Shown: positions 7,813 to 17,132 of the stretch, one piece after another
Layout: each line of letters opens with the position of its first letter
Position numbering within the stretch: position 1 is the first letter of the stretch
Position numbers and translations under genes: made by a program
From: Miltoncostaea sp036826475
Lineage (GTDB): Bacteria; Actinomycetota; Thermoleophilia; Miltoncostaeales; Miltoncostaeaceae
Direction: 5' to 3'
DNA length: 64,000 nucleotides
Assembly: GCA_036826475.1 (NCBI GenBank)
Contig: DAISWG010000015.1
Coordinates: 7,326-71,325, forward strand
Notes under the pieces: model-generated
Told to the model about the DNA's origin: nothing
Databases searched by the model: none
Seen by the model: only the letters and a program-made list of their open reading frames with translations

Positions 7813-8889
7813 TCAGGCGATCGTGACGTCCTCCGCGAGGTAGACGTCCTGGATGGCGCGCAGCAGCCCCACGCCGTCCGCGAACGGCCGCTGGAACGCC
7901 TTCCGGCCGGAGATGAGGCCGGCGCCGCCCGCGCGCTTGTTGATCACGGCCGTGCGGACGGCCTCGCGCAGGTCGCTGTCGCCCGCCGACGCGCCGCCCG
8001 AGTTGATCAGCGGGATCCGGCCCATGTAGCAGTTGGCCACCTGGAACCGCGTCATGTCGATCGGGTGGTCGGTCATCAGCTCGGTGTAGGCGCGCTTGTC
8101 GGTCTTGCCGAACTTCAGGTCCAGGAAGCCGGGGGCGCTCGTGTCCGGGAGCTTCTGCTTGATGATGTCGGCCTGGATGGTCACGCCCAGGTGGTTCGCC
8201 TGCCCGGTGAGGTCGGCGGCCGTGTGGTAATCCGGCCCGCCGTCCTTCGCGCTGAACGCCGGGTTGCGCGTGTAGCACCAGAGGACGGTGCCCATGCCAT
8301 GCTCGTGCGCGGCGGCGAACGCGGCGGACACCTCCTGGATCTGCCGCTTCGACTCGGGCGACCCGAAGTAGATGGTGGCGCCGACGGCGACGCAGCCCAT
8401 CTCCCGCGCCTGCTTCACCGACGCGAACATGATCTGGTCGTACGAGTTCGGGTACGACAGGAACTCGTTGTGGTTGATCTTGAGCATGAACGGGATCCGG
8501 TGCGCGTACCTGCGCGCGGCGATCCCGAGGACGCCCAGGGTCGTGGCCACGGCGTTGCACTCGGCCTCGATCGCGAGCTCGACGATCCTCACCGGGTCGA
8601 AGAAGTCCGGGTTCGGCGTGAACGACGCGACCGCGGAATGCTCGATCCCCTGATCGACCGGGAGGATCGAGACGTAGCCGGTGCCGCCGAGGCGGCCGTG
8701 ATCGAACAGCGACTGCAGCGACCGCAGCACCGGCGTGGGGCGGTCGGACGCGGCCATGACGTCGTCGACCCACGTGGGGCCGGGGAGGGTCAGGCGCTCG
8801 GCCGGGATGGTCTGGCAGCGGTGGGTGAGCAGGTCCTCCGCCTCGTCGCCCAGGATCCCGTCCAGGGACGATCCGGTCGTGGTGGCCAT
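7813..8889 (-). CDS. fbaB: Class I fructose-bisphosphate aldolase
   Basis: A 358-residue DhnA/FbaB-type TIM-barrel aldolase that splits fructose 1,6-bisphosphate through a lysine Schiff base in glycolysis and gluconeogenesis. Recognisable segments are LPVDQGIEHS, FMLKINHNEF, VGATIYFGS, GTVLWCYTRNP, TIQADIIKQKLP and the phosphate-binding LINSGGAS. AAGGAG precedes the ATG. It is transcribed alone, between convergent phoX and the minus-strand gdhA 70 bp upstream. Confidence 0.93.
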   Translation of the reverse strand: MATTTGSSLDGILGDEAEDLLTHRCQTIPAERLTLPGPTWVDDVMAASDRPTPVLRSLQSLFDHGRLGGTGYVSILPVDQGIEHSAVASFTPNPDFFDPVRIVELAIEAECNAVATTLGVLGIAARRYAHRIPFMLKINHNEFLSYPNSYDQIMFASVKQAREMGCVAVGATIYFGSPESKRQIQEVSAAFAAAHEHGMGTVLWCYTRNPAFSAKDGGPDYHTAADLTGQANHLGVTIQADIIKQKLPDTSAPGFLDLKFGKTDKRAYTELMTDHPIDMTRFQVANCYMGRIPLINSGGASAGDSDLREAVRTAVINKRAGGAGLISGRKAFQRPFADGVGLLRAIQDVYLAEDVTIA

Positions 8890-8959
8890 CGGCTCCTTCT
8901 CCTCACGTCGATTGGCGCGGCGGCTGCCCCAAGACTACCCGGGGCCCCGGGGAACGGGC

Positions 8960-10216
8960 TCAGGCGATGCCGCGCAGGCGCTCCGCCTCGGCCACCCGGG
9001 CCACCGCGACCCGGTGGGCGGCCTCGCGGAGCGTGCAGCCGTCCGCGCCCGCCCGCGCGCGTGTCTGGGCGTGCGCGCCGGTGAGCCGCCGCGTCAGCTC
9101 CTCGTCGACCCGGCGCCGGTCCCACTGGACGTTCTGGAGGTTCTGCACCCACTCCAGGTAGCTCACGACCACCCCGCCGGCGTTGGCGAGCACGTCCGGC
9201 ACCACGGTGACGCCCATGTCCTCCAGGACCGCGTCGGCGCCGGGGGTGAGCGGCGTGTTGGCCCCCTCCACCACCATCCGGGCCTGCACCGCCGCCGCGT
9301 TGCCCGCGTGCAGCACGCCGCCGACGGCGGCTGGCACCAGGACGTCGCAGTCGCAGGCGAGCAGCTCGGCGTTGGTGATGCGCTCCACGTCCATCCCCTC
9401 GTGGCCCACCTCGCCCGACCGGGCCCGGCGCACCAGCTCGTCGACGTCGAGGCCGGCCGGGTGGTGGACGGCGCCCCCCACGTCGCCCACCGCGACGACC
9501 ACGCAGCCCATCCGGTGGAAGGCGGCGGCCGCATGGCTCCCCACGTTGCCGAAGCCCTGGATCGCCACCCGCGCGCCCTCCACGCGCATCCGCGCGTCGC
9601 GCAGCGCCTCGCGCGCGACGAGCGCCACCCCCTCGCCGGTGGCCTCCACACGGCCGACGGTGCCGCCCACCTCCACGGGCTTGCCGGTGACGACGGCGGG
9701 CGTGTGGCCGTGCAGGCGGCCGTACTCGTCCATCAGCCACGCCATCTCGGGCGGCCCGGTGCCCATGTCCGGGGCCATCACGTCCCGCATGGGTCCGAGC
9801 ACCTTGTCGATCCGCGACATCAGCACCCGCGTGGCGCGCTGGCGCTCGGCCGGGGAGAGCCCCTTCGGCTCCACGTCCAGCCCGCCCTTCGCGCCGCCGA
9901 ACGGCAGCCCCACCAGGGCGGTCTTCCACGTCATCGCCGCCGCCAGCGCGCGGACGCCGTCCAGGTCGACCTCGGGGTGGTACCGCAGCCCGCCCTTGTA
10001 GGGGCCGCGCGCGCCGTTGTGCTGCACCCGGTACGCCGTCTGGACGCGCAGCGTGCCGTCGTCCATCCGGAACGGCACCTGCACCGTGATCTCCCGGTGC
10101 GACGAGGCCAGGATGCGGCGGACCTCGTCGTCGAGCGCCAGCGCGTCGGCCGCCGCCTCATAGGCCGCGCGGACGGTCTCGAGCTCGGTGGCGTCGGCCT
10201 GGGTGACGGTGGTCAT
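8960..10216 (-). CDS. gdhA: Glutamate dehydrogenase (Glu/Leu/Phe/Val family)
   Basis: A 418-residue NAD(P)-dependent enzyme that interconverts glutamate and 2-oxoglutarate plus ammonia. The N-terminal catalytic half has KGGLRYHP and WKTALVGLPFGGAKGG with the catalytic lysine, then APDMGTG. The C-terminal Rossmann half has GFGNVGS and VEGANTPLT. ATG 10216 has AGGAG five bases upstream, and longer starts would enter ccdA. Coenzyme preference cannot be decided by eye. Confidence 0.94.
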   Translation of the reverse strand: MTTVTQADATELETVRAAYEAAADALALDDEVRRILASSHREITVQVPFRMDDGTLRVQTAYRVQHNGARGPYKGGLRYHPEVDLDGVRALAAAMTWKTALVGLPFGGAKGGLDVEPKGLSPAERQRATRVLMSRIDKVLGPMRDVMAPDMGTGPPEMAWLMDEYGRLHGHTPAVVTGKPVEVGGTVGRVEATGEGVALVAREALRDARMRVEGARVAIQGFGNVGSHAAAAFHRMGCVVVAVGDVGGAVHHPAGLDVDELVRRARSGEVGHEGMDVERITNAELLACDCDVLVPAAVGGVLHAGNAAAVQARMVVEGANTPLTPGADAVLEDMGVTVVPDVLANAGGVVVSYLEWVQNLQNVQWDRRRVDEELTRRLTGAHAQTRARAGADGCTLREAAHRVAVARVAEAERLRGIA

Positions 10217-10268
10217 CACGCTCCTGGTGGGAACCGGCCGGAGCGTCGCATACCGGTACCATCGGCGC

Positions 10269-10979
10269 GTGGAGGACATCTCGGCCCTGAGCTACCCGGT
10301 CGCGTTCGCCGCGGGGTTCGTCTCGTTCATCTCGCCGTGCGTCCTCGCGGTGGTCCCCGGCTACCTCACCTTCATCTCGGGCGTCTCCTTCGACGAGCTC
10401 GGCGCCCGGACGAAGGACGTGCTGGCCCCCACGCTGGCCTTCGTCCTCGGCTTCTCGCTGATGTTCACGGCGTACGGCGCGAGCGCCGGCCTGATCGGCT
10501 ACTCGTTCACCCAGAACCAGGACACCCTGAACCTGGTCGCCGGGATCATCCTGATCGTCACCGGCGTCGCGATGGTGGCGCTGCCGCAGCTCGGCCTGTT
10601 CCAGACCGAGCGCATGCCCCACGTCCGCCGCCCGACCACCCTGGTGGGCGCGAGCCTGGTGGGGGCGGCGTTCGCCGTGGGCTGGACGCCCTGCATCGGC
10701 CCGATCCTGGGCAGCATCCTCACCTACGCCGCGCCCACCGGCTCGCCCGGTGTCGGCGCGACCCTGCTGTTCACCTACTCCCTGGGCCTCGGGATCCCGT
10801 TCCTGCTCGCCGGGCTGTTCGTGACCCAGTCGATGGCCGCGTTCCGGTGGCTGCGGGACCGGTGGCGCATCGTGAACGTGATGGCGGCGACCATCTTCGT
10901 GCTGATCGGCGTGCTCGTCGCCACCGGCCGCTTCGAGGTGATCACCCAGCGCCTCTCCGGGGTGGGGTTCGGCGGCCTG
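10269..10979 (+). CDS. ccdA: Cytochrome c biogenesis / thiol-reductant transmembrane protein CcdA
   Basis: A polytopic membrane protein of about 237 residues and six helices (its TGA ends at 10982) that passes electrons from cytoplasmic thioredoxin to extracytoplasmic thiols. The two redox cysteines lie in the conserved SPCVLAVVPGY and GWTPCIGPILG motifs. The GTG at 10269 has TACCAT 6 bp upstream and no ribosome site, so it is probably leaderless. Its stop overlaps the next start (GTGA), coupling it to the UDP-GlcNAc epimerase. Thioredoxin and its reductase are at 62-63 kb. Confidence 0.92.
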
Positions 10980-12046
10980 TGAAGGTGGTGTCCATCGTGG
11001 GGAACCGCCCCCAGTTCGTGAAGGCGGCCCCCCTGAGCAGGGCCCTGCGCGCCCGCGTCGACGAGGTGCTGGTCCACTCGGGGCAGCACTACGACCCGGA
11101 GCTGGCCGACCTGTTCTTCGACGAGTTGGGGGTGCCCCGGCCGGACCACGCCCTGGAGGTGGGGTCGGGGACCCCGGTCGCGCAGACCGCGCTGATGCTC
11201 CAGCGCCTGGAGCCGCTGCTGGTGGTCGAGGCGCCGGACATGGTCCTGGTCTACGGCGACACCACCACCACCCTGGCGGGCGCGCTGGCCGCGGCGAAGC
11301 TGGGGCTGCCGCTCGGGCACGTGGAGGCCGGGCTTCGGTCGTTCGACATGACGATGCCCGAGGAGCAGAACCGCGTCGTCGCCGACCACCTGTCCGGCCT
11401 GCTGCTCTGCCCCACCGACGTCGCGGTGGCGAACCTCGCGCGCGAGGGGATCACGGACGGCGTGCACCAGGTGGGCGACGTGATGCTGGACGCCAGCCGC
11501 ATGTTCGCCCCCGCCGCGGCCGCGCGGCCGGGGCCGGCGGCGCTGGGGCTGGACGCCGGCGGCTATCTGCTCATCACCGTCCACCGGGCCGCGGCGACCG
11601 ACACGCCGGAGGCCCTCGACGCGCTCGTGGCCGTGCTCGAGGCGATCGACGAGCCCGCCGTGTTCCCGGTGCACCCGCGAACCCGCCACCGCCTGCAGTC
11701 CGACGGCCGCTGGGCCCGCCTCGAGGGGCATCCGTCGCTGCGCCTGCAGCCGCCCGTGGGCTACCTCGACTTCACGGCCCTGCTGCTCGGCGCGCGCGCG
11801 GTGGTCACCGACTCGGGCGGCGTCCAGAAGGAGGCCTACTTCCACGGCGTGCCGTGCGTCACCCTGCGCGACACCACGGAGTGGGTCGAGACCGTGCAGG
11901 GCGGGTTCAACACGCTCACGGGGATGGACCCGGCGCGGGTGCGGGCCGCGCTGTCTCGCATCGCGATGCCGGCCGAGCGTCCGCCGTTCTACGGCGACGG
12001 GACGGCGGCCGAGCAGATCGCCGATGCCGTGGCGGCCGCGGGCTGA
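10979..12046 (+). CDS. wecB: UDP-N-acetylglucosamine 2-epimerase (non-hydrolysing)
   Basis: A 355-residue GT-B fold enzyme that converts UDP-GlcNAc to UDP-ManNAc for cell-surface glycans. Typical segments are VGNRPQFVKAAPL, HSGQHYDPELADLFF, VYGDTTTTLAGALAA, GHVEAGLRS, PEEQNR, HR at about residue 202, and VTDSGGVQKEA. The GTG overlaps the ccdA stop. It probably works with the UDP-sugar dehydrogenase set at 14863-17830, although a large surface-protein gene lies between them. Confidence 0.93.
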   Translation: MKVVSIVGNRPQFVKAAPLSRALRARVDEVLVHSGQHYDPELADLFFDELGVPRPDHALEVGSGTPVAQTALMLQRLEPLLVVEAPDMVLVYGDTTTTLAGALAAAKLGLPLGHVEAGLRSFDMTMPEEQNRVVADHLSGLLLCPTDVAVANLAREGITDGVHQVGDVMLDASRMFAPAAAARPGPAALGLDAGGYLLITVHRAAATDTPEALDALVAVLEAIDEPAVFPVHPRTRHRLQSDGRWARLEGHPSLRLQPPVGYLDFTALLLGARAVVTDSGGVQKEAYFHGVPCVTLRDTTEWVETVQGGFNTLTGMDPARVRAALSRIAMPAERPPFYGDGTAAEQIADAVAAAG

Positions 12047-12123
12047 CACGTGGTGTGTTGCACCCTTCACACGGCACGCGATTCTGGACCTTCGGCCAGT
12101 GCGGCGATGCCCGTCCCTCCCGG

Positions 12124-12129
12124 TAGGAT
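12124..12129 (+). promoter_or_regulatory. Probable -10 element of the secreted repeat protein
   Basis: TAGGAT lies 39 bp before ATG 12169, in the 122-bp gap after wecB. A weak GTGTG/CACAC hairpin just after the wecB stop (about 12054-12072) could separate the two transcripts. Confidence 0.3.
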
Positions 12130-12168
12130 CTGCGGACCCTTGACCCGCGCACCGGTGGTCCTCGATTC

Positions 12169-14112
12169 ATGAGCTTCTCGACCTGTAGGCCCCACCGCGT
12201 CGCCGCGTGGACCGCAGCCAGCGCCGTCGCCGCGCTGGCGCTGGCGGGCGCCGCCGTCGCGGCGCCGACCGCTCCGACCGGCGTCTCGGTCTCACCGGGC
12301 GGACCCACGAACGCCGGCAGCGTGACGGTCAACTGGACGCCACCCGACAGCGGCGACGCCGTGAGCTACGTCGGGGGGTTCGTTCAGGACCCGGCTTCCG
12401 ATCCCGCGGGCTCGAACCTCACCCCGGGAACCGTCAGCGCCCCCGCCGCCGACGGCGTCTGGTACTTCAAGGTGGCAGGCGTCGGCCCCGGCGGGCCGGG
12501 CGACATCGGGCCATACGGCACCTCTGGCGGAACCGTCACGATCGACCGGACGCCGCCGAGCGTCGGCGGGGCGAGCCTGATCGGTACGCCCGGCGTCGAC
12601 GGGTGGTACCCGGCGCTCCAGTTCACGTTCGCGCCCTGCACCGACAACGTGCAGGTCGCCGCCTGCACGGTCCCGTGGACCGGCGGACAGGGGTCCTTCC
12701 CGAACGCGACCGTGCAGGTGAAGGACACGGCCGGGAACTCCGTCGCCGCCGCCGTCCCGCCGTTCAAGTTCGATTCCGTCGACCCACCGCGGGCGGACCT
12801 CATCGCGCCGGGCACACTCGTCGCCGCGGAGCCGACCTTCCGGTGGTTCCCACGGTCGGTCGCCGCGACGCCGGACGTCTCCGGCATCAACGAGTTCCAG
12901 GTCCAGTACCGCGTCAACAATGGCCAGGACAATCAGCCATGGGTGGTGCTCGCGAAGGTGCCCGGCGGGGACGCCGGCCTCACCGAGCGTTCGGCCCAGC
13001 GCGGTACCGGTCTCGCTCCCAACGAGACCCCGCCACCGCTGCCCGAGAACACCGAGATCGAGTGGCGCGTCCGGAGCCAGGACCGAGCCGGCAACTTCAT
13101 CGGGAGTCTCGTCCGCGCGTTCACGATCGACCCGACGATCCCGCCGGCCCCGTCGATCACCGGTGGGCCAGTCGGCCCCACGCGGAACACCACCCCGACC
13201 TTCAGCTGGAGCGGCGGCGGCGACTCGTTCAAGTGGCAGGTCGTGCCGGCCGGCTCCCAGAACCCTCTGCGCTCGGGCACCACCTCCGCCAAGGAGATCC
13301 AGGTCGGCACGCTCAACGATGGCGCCTACACCTTCCGGCTGACCCAGTTCACCGCCGCCGGCGGCGAGAGCGCCGAGGCCCTCCAGTCCTTCGTCGTGGA
13401 CACGACACCGCCGAGCGCACCCGTCATCCTCACACGACCCACGTTCCCATCGTTGAGTGACGCGATCTTCACGTGGAGCACCGAGCCCGGCGCGTACTCC
13501 CGCTGGAGCGTGGCCGACCAGAACGGCGGGGCCGTCGTGTCACCGACCGACACGCCGGTCACGTCGGCGACGCTGCCGCTGCTGGCGGAGAACGCCTACT
13601 CGTTCGGCGTCCAGCAGATCGACGCGGCGGGCAACGTCTCGCCGGCGACCGTGGAGCCGTTCACGGTCATCGCCCCGCTCGTGGCCCCGTCGCCCAGCGC
13701 CAACATCGTGACGCTGCTGCCGAAGCAGAACGCCCGCCGCCTGCAGCCGAAGGCCGGAAAGACGCTCTTCAGCCGCACGCCGGTGCTGCGCTGGACCCGC
13801 GGCCCGAAGGGCACCAAGCTCTTCAACCTGCAGATCTTCCGCGTCTCGGTCGGCAAGAACGCGCGGACGCCGAAGGTCACCAAGATCCTCTCCGTCTTCC
13901 CCAAGGCGACGGCGTACCGGGTGCCAAAGTCCAAGACGCGGCCGAGGACCTGCTACGTGTGGCGCGTCTGGCCGTACACCGGGCGGGAGTTCACCCCGAA
14001 GCCCCTCGGGGTCAGCAACTACTGCATCGCCAGCCAGAAGGTGCTGACGAAGAAGGCATCCCTGGTGGCGAAGCGGAAGGCCGCGAAGGTGGCCGCCCGC
14101 TCCCGCCGGTAG
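12169..14112 (+). CDS. Large secreted protein with Ig/fibronectin-like repeats
   Basis: A 647-residue exported protein with a signal peptide (hydrophobic residues about 12-31, ending AAVAAPT). It has several beta-sandwich modules recognisable by TAPTGVSVSPGG, TVTIDRTPPSVGG, AFTIDPTIPPAPSITGG and SFVVDTTPPSAPVI, spaced by about 90-100 residues. The final 110 residues are basic and rich in lysine/arginine, with two cysteines. Such proteins bind sugars or other surface molecules. There is no LPXTG or clear anchor; the basic tail may hold it to anionic wall polymer. Exact role unknown. Confidence 0.8.
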   Translation: MSFSTCRPHRVAAWTAASAVAALALAGAAVAAPTAPTGVSVSPGGPTNAGSVTVNWTPPDSGDAVSYVGGFVQDPASDPAGSNLTPGTVSAPAADGVWYFKVAGVGPGGPGDIGPYGTSGGTVTIDRTPPSVGGASLIGTPGVDGWYPALQFTFAPCTDNVQVAACTVPWTGGQGSFPNATVQVKDTAGNSVAAAVPPFKFDSVDPPRADLIAPGTLVAAEPTFRWFPRSVAATPDVSGINEFQVQYRVNNGQDNQPWVVLAKVPGGDAGLTERSAQRGTGLAPNETPPPLPENTEIEWRVRSQDRAGNFIGSLVRAFTIDPTIPPAPSITGGPVGPTRNTTPTFSWSGGGDSFKWQVVPAGSQNPLRSGTTSAKEIQVGTLNDGAYTFRLTQFTAAGGESAEALQSFVVDTTPPSAPVILTRPTFPSLSDAIFTWSTEPGAYSRWSVADQNGGAVVSPTDTPVTSATLPLLAENAYSFGVQQIDAAGNVSPATVEPFTVIAPLVAPSPSANIVTLLPKQNARRLQPKAGKTLFSRTPVLRWTRGPKGTKLFNLQIFRVSVGKNARTPKVTKILSVFPKATAYRVPKSKTRPRTCYVWRVWPYTGREFTPKPLGVSNYCIASQKVLTKKASLVAKRKAAKVAARSRR

Positions 14113-14130
14113 CGGCGCCCAGGGGCCCCG

Positions 14131-14742
14131 TCAGATCCCGAGGTCGAACGGGCTGGGCTCCAGGGCCCGGCCCCGCCGGTCCCCGGGCCGGGGCGTCTCG
14201 TAGACCTGGGCGGCGCCGAGCCGCGGGCTGAGGGCATCCGGCTTCACCATCACGTACAGACGCGTCTCGCGTGCGCGCTCGGCCGCCTGCCAGCGGCGCG
14301 ACTCCACCCAGTCGACCGCTCCGTGGGCGGCGAGGAGCCCCACGATCAGGCCGGCGATGATGCCCGCACCGTCCGTGAAGCGCTCGAACAGCAGTAGCAG
14401 CACGATGCCGGTGAGGACCACGCCGGAGAGCTTGGTGCGCCGCTCCCGCGAGACCGCCAGCGTCTCGTGCACGGACGCGCGCGGCGGTGGCGCGGCCCGC
14501 TCCAGCAGACGTTGCACGCGGCGGGACATGCCGACGGCGCTCACGAGGAAGGTCGGGATGGCCGCGGCGGCGGCGGCGAGTGCCGTGACGCCCGCGCGCA
14601 CCGGCTCGTCGACCAGCCAGCTGCACACCCAGAACACGGCGACGACCACCGCGGTGGCCACGCAGAACTGGCCGCGCCAGCGCTGCTCGTCGGCGACACG
14701 GACGAGGCGTGGAAGCCCCGCGAGCAGCGTCTCCGGTCGCAA
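14131..14742 (-). CDS. Membrane protein of unknown function
   Basis: A 203-residue protein with two paired hydrophobic regions (about residues 29-67 and 103-135) separated by a charged stretch, and a soluble polar C terminus. The start is TTG with GGACGGGG upstream. It is divergent from the UDP-sugar dehydrogenase and convergent with the surface-repeat protein. No domain was recognised. Confidence 0.65.
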   Translation of the reverse strand: MRPETLLAGLPRLVRVADEQRWRGQFCVATAVVVAVFWVCSWLVDEPVRAGVTALAAAAAAIPTFLVSAVGMSRRVQRLLERAAPPPRASVHETLAVSRERRTKLSGVVLTGIVLLLLFERFTDGAGIIAGLIVGLLAAHGAVDWVESRRWQAAERARETRLYVMVKPDALSPRLGAAQVYETPRPGDRRGRALEPSPFDLGI

Positions 14743-14862
14743 CCGCCCCGTCCTTTCGATCGCGGGCCCCGGCCACTAGAGTAGTCGGCCGGTGTCCCGC
14801 CCGCTCCCTCCCGACCCGGCGCCTCGCTCGCCCGCAGCCGCCTGAGCCCGAACGCGCCACAG

Positions 14863-16107
14863 GTGGGCGTGGTGGGACTCGGATACGTCGGTCTCCCCCT
14901 CGCCGTGACGTTCGCCGAGGCCGGTGTCCACGTCGTGGGCCTGGACGCGATCCAGGCCAAGGTCGACCGCATCAACGCCGGCGACTCGTACATCGAGGAC
15001 GTGCCCTCCGAGCGGCTCGCCCCGCTCGTCGGCGACGGCCGGGTCCGGGCGACCACGTCGTGGGACGAGATGCGTGCGGTCGACGCCATCCTGATCTGCC
15101 TGCCGACTCCGCTCACCGAGCATCGGGAGCCGGATCTGTCGGCGGTCCTCGGCGCCAGCGAATCGCTCGCGAGCCGGCTCCGCACCGGCCAGCTGGTGGT
15201 GCTGGAGAGCACCACGTACCCGGGGACGACCCGCGAGGAGGTCGCGCCGGTCCTCGAGCGCTCGGGGCTGCGCGCCGGGCGCGACTTCCACCTGGCCTTC
15301 TCGCCCGAGCGCGTCGATCCGGGCCGCACGGACTGGACCACGGCGACGACGCCGAAGGTGATCGGCGGGCTCACCCCCGAGTGCACCCGGCGCGCCATGG
15401 ATCTGTACGGCATGGCGTGCGAGACGCTGGTGCCGGTCTCCGGCCCGGAGGTCGCCGAGCTCACGAAGCTGCTGGAGAACATCTTCCGCAGCGTCAACAT
15501 CGCGCTCGTCAACGAGCTCGCCATGCTCTGCGACCGCATGGGCATCGACGTCTGGGACGTCATCGACGCCGCGGCGACCAAGCCCTTCGGGTTCATGGCC
15601 TTCCGCCCCGGCCCGGGCCTCGGCGGCCACTGCATCCCGATCGACCCCTTCTACCTCACCTGGAAGGCCCGCGAGTTCGACCTGCACACCGAGTTCATCG
15701 AGCTCGCCGGGAAGGTCAACTCGCAGATGCCCGAGTTCTGCGTCGCGAAGGTCGCGCGGGCGCTCAACAGCCGCCGCCTCGCGATGAACGGCAGCCGCGT
15801 GCTCGTGATCGGGGTGTCGTACAAGGCCGACGTGAACGACACCCGGGAGAGCCCGGCGCTGCGGATCATCAACCTGATGCGCGACGACGGGGCGCTGATC
15901 GAGTACCACGACCCCCACGTGCCCGACCTGCCGAAGCACGGCCTGCAGAGCCGGGATCTGGACGCCGCGCTCGACCGGTGCGACGTCGCCGTCGTGGTCA
16001 CCGCGCACTCCGAGGTCGACTGGGACGACGTCGCCACCAGGGCGCCGCTCGTCGTGGACCTGCGAAACGTCGTCCCGCAGCGGGACGGCAAGGTGTGGAG
16101 GCTCTGA
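14863..16107 (+). CDS. UDP-N-acetyl-hexosamine 6-dehydrogenase (WbpA/WecC family)
   Basis: A 414-residue NAD-dependent enzyme that oxidises C6 of a UDP-HexNAc to the uronic acid. The N-terminal Rossmann motif GLGYVGLPLA is at residues 5-14, the catalytic cysteine is in LGGHCIPIDPFYL, and GVSYKADVNDTRESPA marks the C-terminal UDP-binding domain. Either UDP-GlcNAc or UDP-ManNAc could be the substrate; the following WbpB- and WbpD-like genes favour the UDP-GlcNAc route. The GTG start lacks a clear ribosome site. Its TGA overlaps the next ATG. Confidence 0.9.
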   Translation: MGVVGLGYVGLPLAVTFAEAGVHVVGLDAIQAKVDRINAGDSYIEDVPSERLAPLVGDGRVRATTSWDEMRAVDAILICLPTPLTEHREPDLSAVLGASESLASRLRTGQLVVLESTTYPGTTREEVAPVLERSGLRAGRDFHLAFSPERVDPGRTDWTTATTPKVIGGLTPECTRRAMDLYGMACETLVPVSGPEVAELTKLLENIFRSVNIALVNELAMLCDRMGIDVWDVIDAAATKPFGFMAFRPGPGLGGHCIPIDPFYLTWKAREFDLHTEFIELAGKVNSQMPEFCVAKVARALNSRRLAMNGSRVLVIGVSYKADVNDTRESPALRIINLMRDDGALIEYHDPHVPDLPKHGLQSRDLDAALDRCDVAVVVTAHSEVDWDDVATRAPLVVDLRNVVPQRDGKVWRL

Positions 16108-17132
16108 TGGACGCGAGCACGGCGACGATCGGCGTCGTCGGGATGAACTACTGGGGGCCGAACCTCGCCCGCAACTTCGACCGGCTCGACAGCTGCAACG
16201 TCACGTGGATCTGCGACCGCGACGAGGCGGTGCGCAACCGCCACCGCCCCGCATACCGCAACAGCCGCGTCACCCCCCGCCACGAGGACCCGCTGGGGGA
16301 CCCGGACCTGGACGCGGGGGTGGTCGCGACGCCGGTGCCGACCCACGCGCCGCTCGCCCGCATGGCGCTGGAGGCCGGCAAGGACGCCTTCGTGGAGAAG
16401 CCCCTGGCGCTCACCGCCCGGGACGCCAACGAGCTGGCCGCCCTGGCGGACGCCCGCGGCCGGGTGCTGATGGTCGACCACCTGCTCGTGTACCACCCGG
16501 CGGTGCAGAAGCTGCACGACCTGATCCGGGACGGCGCGCTCGGGCAGGTCTTCTACATCTACGGCAACCGGCTGAACCTGGGCATCGTGCGCCCCGACGA
16601 GAATGCCCTCTGGAGCCTCGGGCCCCACGACATCTCCGTGATGCTCCACCTGGTGGGGGAGCGGCCCGCCGAGGTCTCGGCCACCGGCGAGAGCTACCTG
16701 CAGCCGGGGGTCGAGGACGTGGTGTTCGGGCGCATCCGCTTCCCGTCGGGCATCCTCGGGCACCTGCATCTCAGCTGGCTCGACCCGCACAAGATGCGCC
16801 GCATGACGGTGATCGGGTCCGATCGGATGGTGGTGTTCGACGACATGGAGACCGAGCGCAAGGTGACCGTCTACGACAAGGGGCCGATCCCCCACACCGA
16901 GAACTACGGCGAGTACATCCAGGTGCGCTCCGGCGACATCCACATCCCGAAGGTGCCGGGCACCGAGCCCCTCCGGGTCGTCTGCGAGCGGTTCGCGCAG
17001 GCCGTCCGCGACCGCGCGCCGACACCCTCGGACGGGTGGGCGGGCGCCACGGTCGTCGAGGTGCTGGAGGCGATGGGCGAGTCGCTGGCGCACGGCGGGC
17101 AGCCCGTCGCGCTGGCGGGGGCCGTGACGTGA
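16107..17132 (+). CDS. Gfo/Idh/MocA-family sugar oxidoreductase (WbpB-like)
   Basis: A 341-residue NAD-binding oxidoreductase with an N-terminal Rossmann fold (IGVVGMNYWGPNLAR), the EKPLAL motif with the conserved lysine, and a C-terminal sugar-binding domain. Between a UDP-HexNAc dehydrogenase and a hexapeptide acyltransferase, the likely reaction is 3-oxidation of a UDP-HexNAc uronic acid. It overlaps both neighbours (TGATG before, GTGA after), so the three are one translation-coupled unit. Confidence 0.87.
   Translation: MDASTATIGVVGMNYWGPNLARNFDRLDSCNVTWICDRDEAVRNRHRPAYRNSRVTPRHEDPLGDPDLDAGVVATPVPTHAPLARMALEAGKDAFVEKPLALTARDANELAALADARGRVLMVDHLLVYHPAVQKLHDLIRDGALGQVFYIYGNRLNLGIVRPDENALWSLGPHDISVMLHLVGERPAEVSATGESYLQPGVEDVVFGRIRFPSGILGHLHLSWLDPHKMRRMTVIGSDRMVVFDDMETERKVTVYDKGPIPHTENYGEYIQVRSGDIHIPKVPGTEPLRVVCERFAQAVRDRAPTPSDGWAGATVVEVLEAMGESLAHGGQPVALAGAVT

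Noticed and set aside
8735..10978. Plus-strand open frame upstream of wecB giving an 1100-residue protein
   Set aside because: The first 750 codons are antisense to fbaB and gdhA; only the part from GTG 10979 is a real enzyme.
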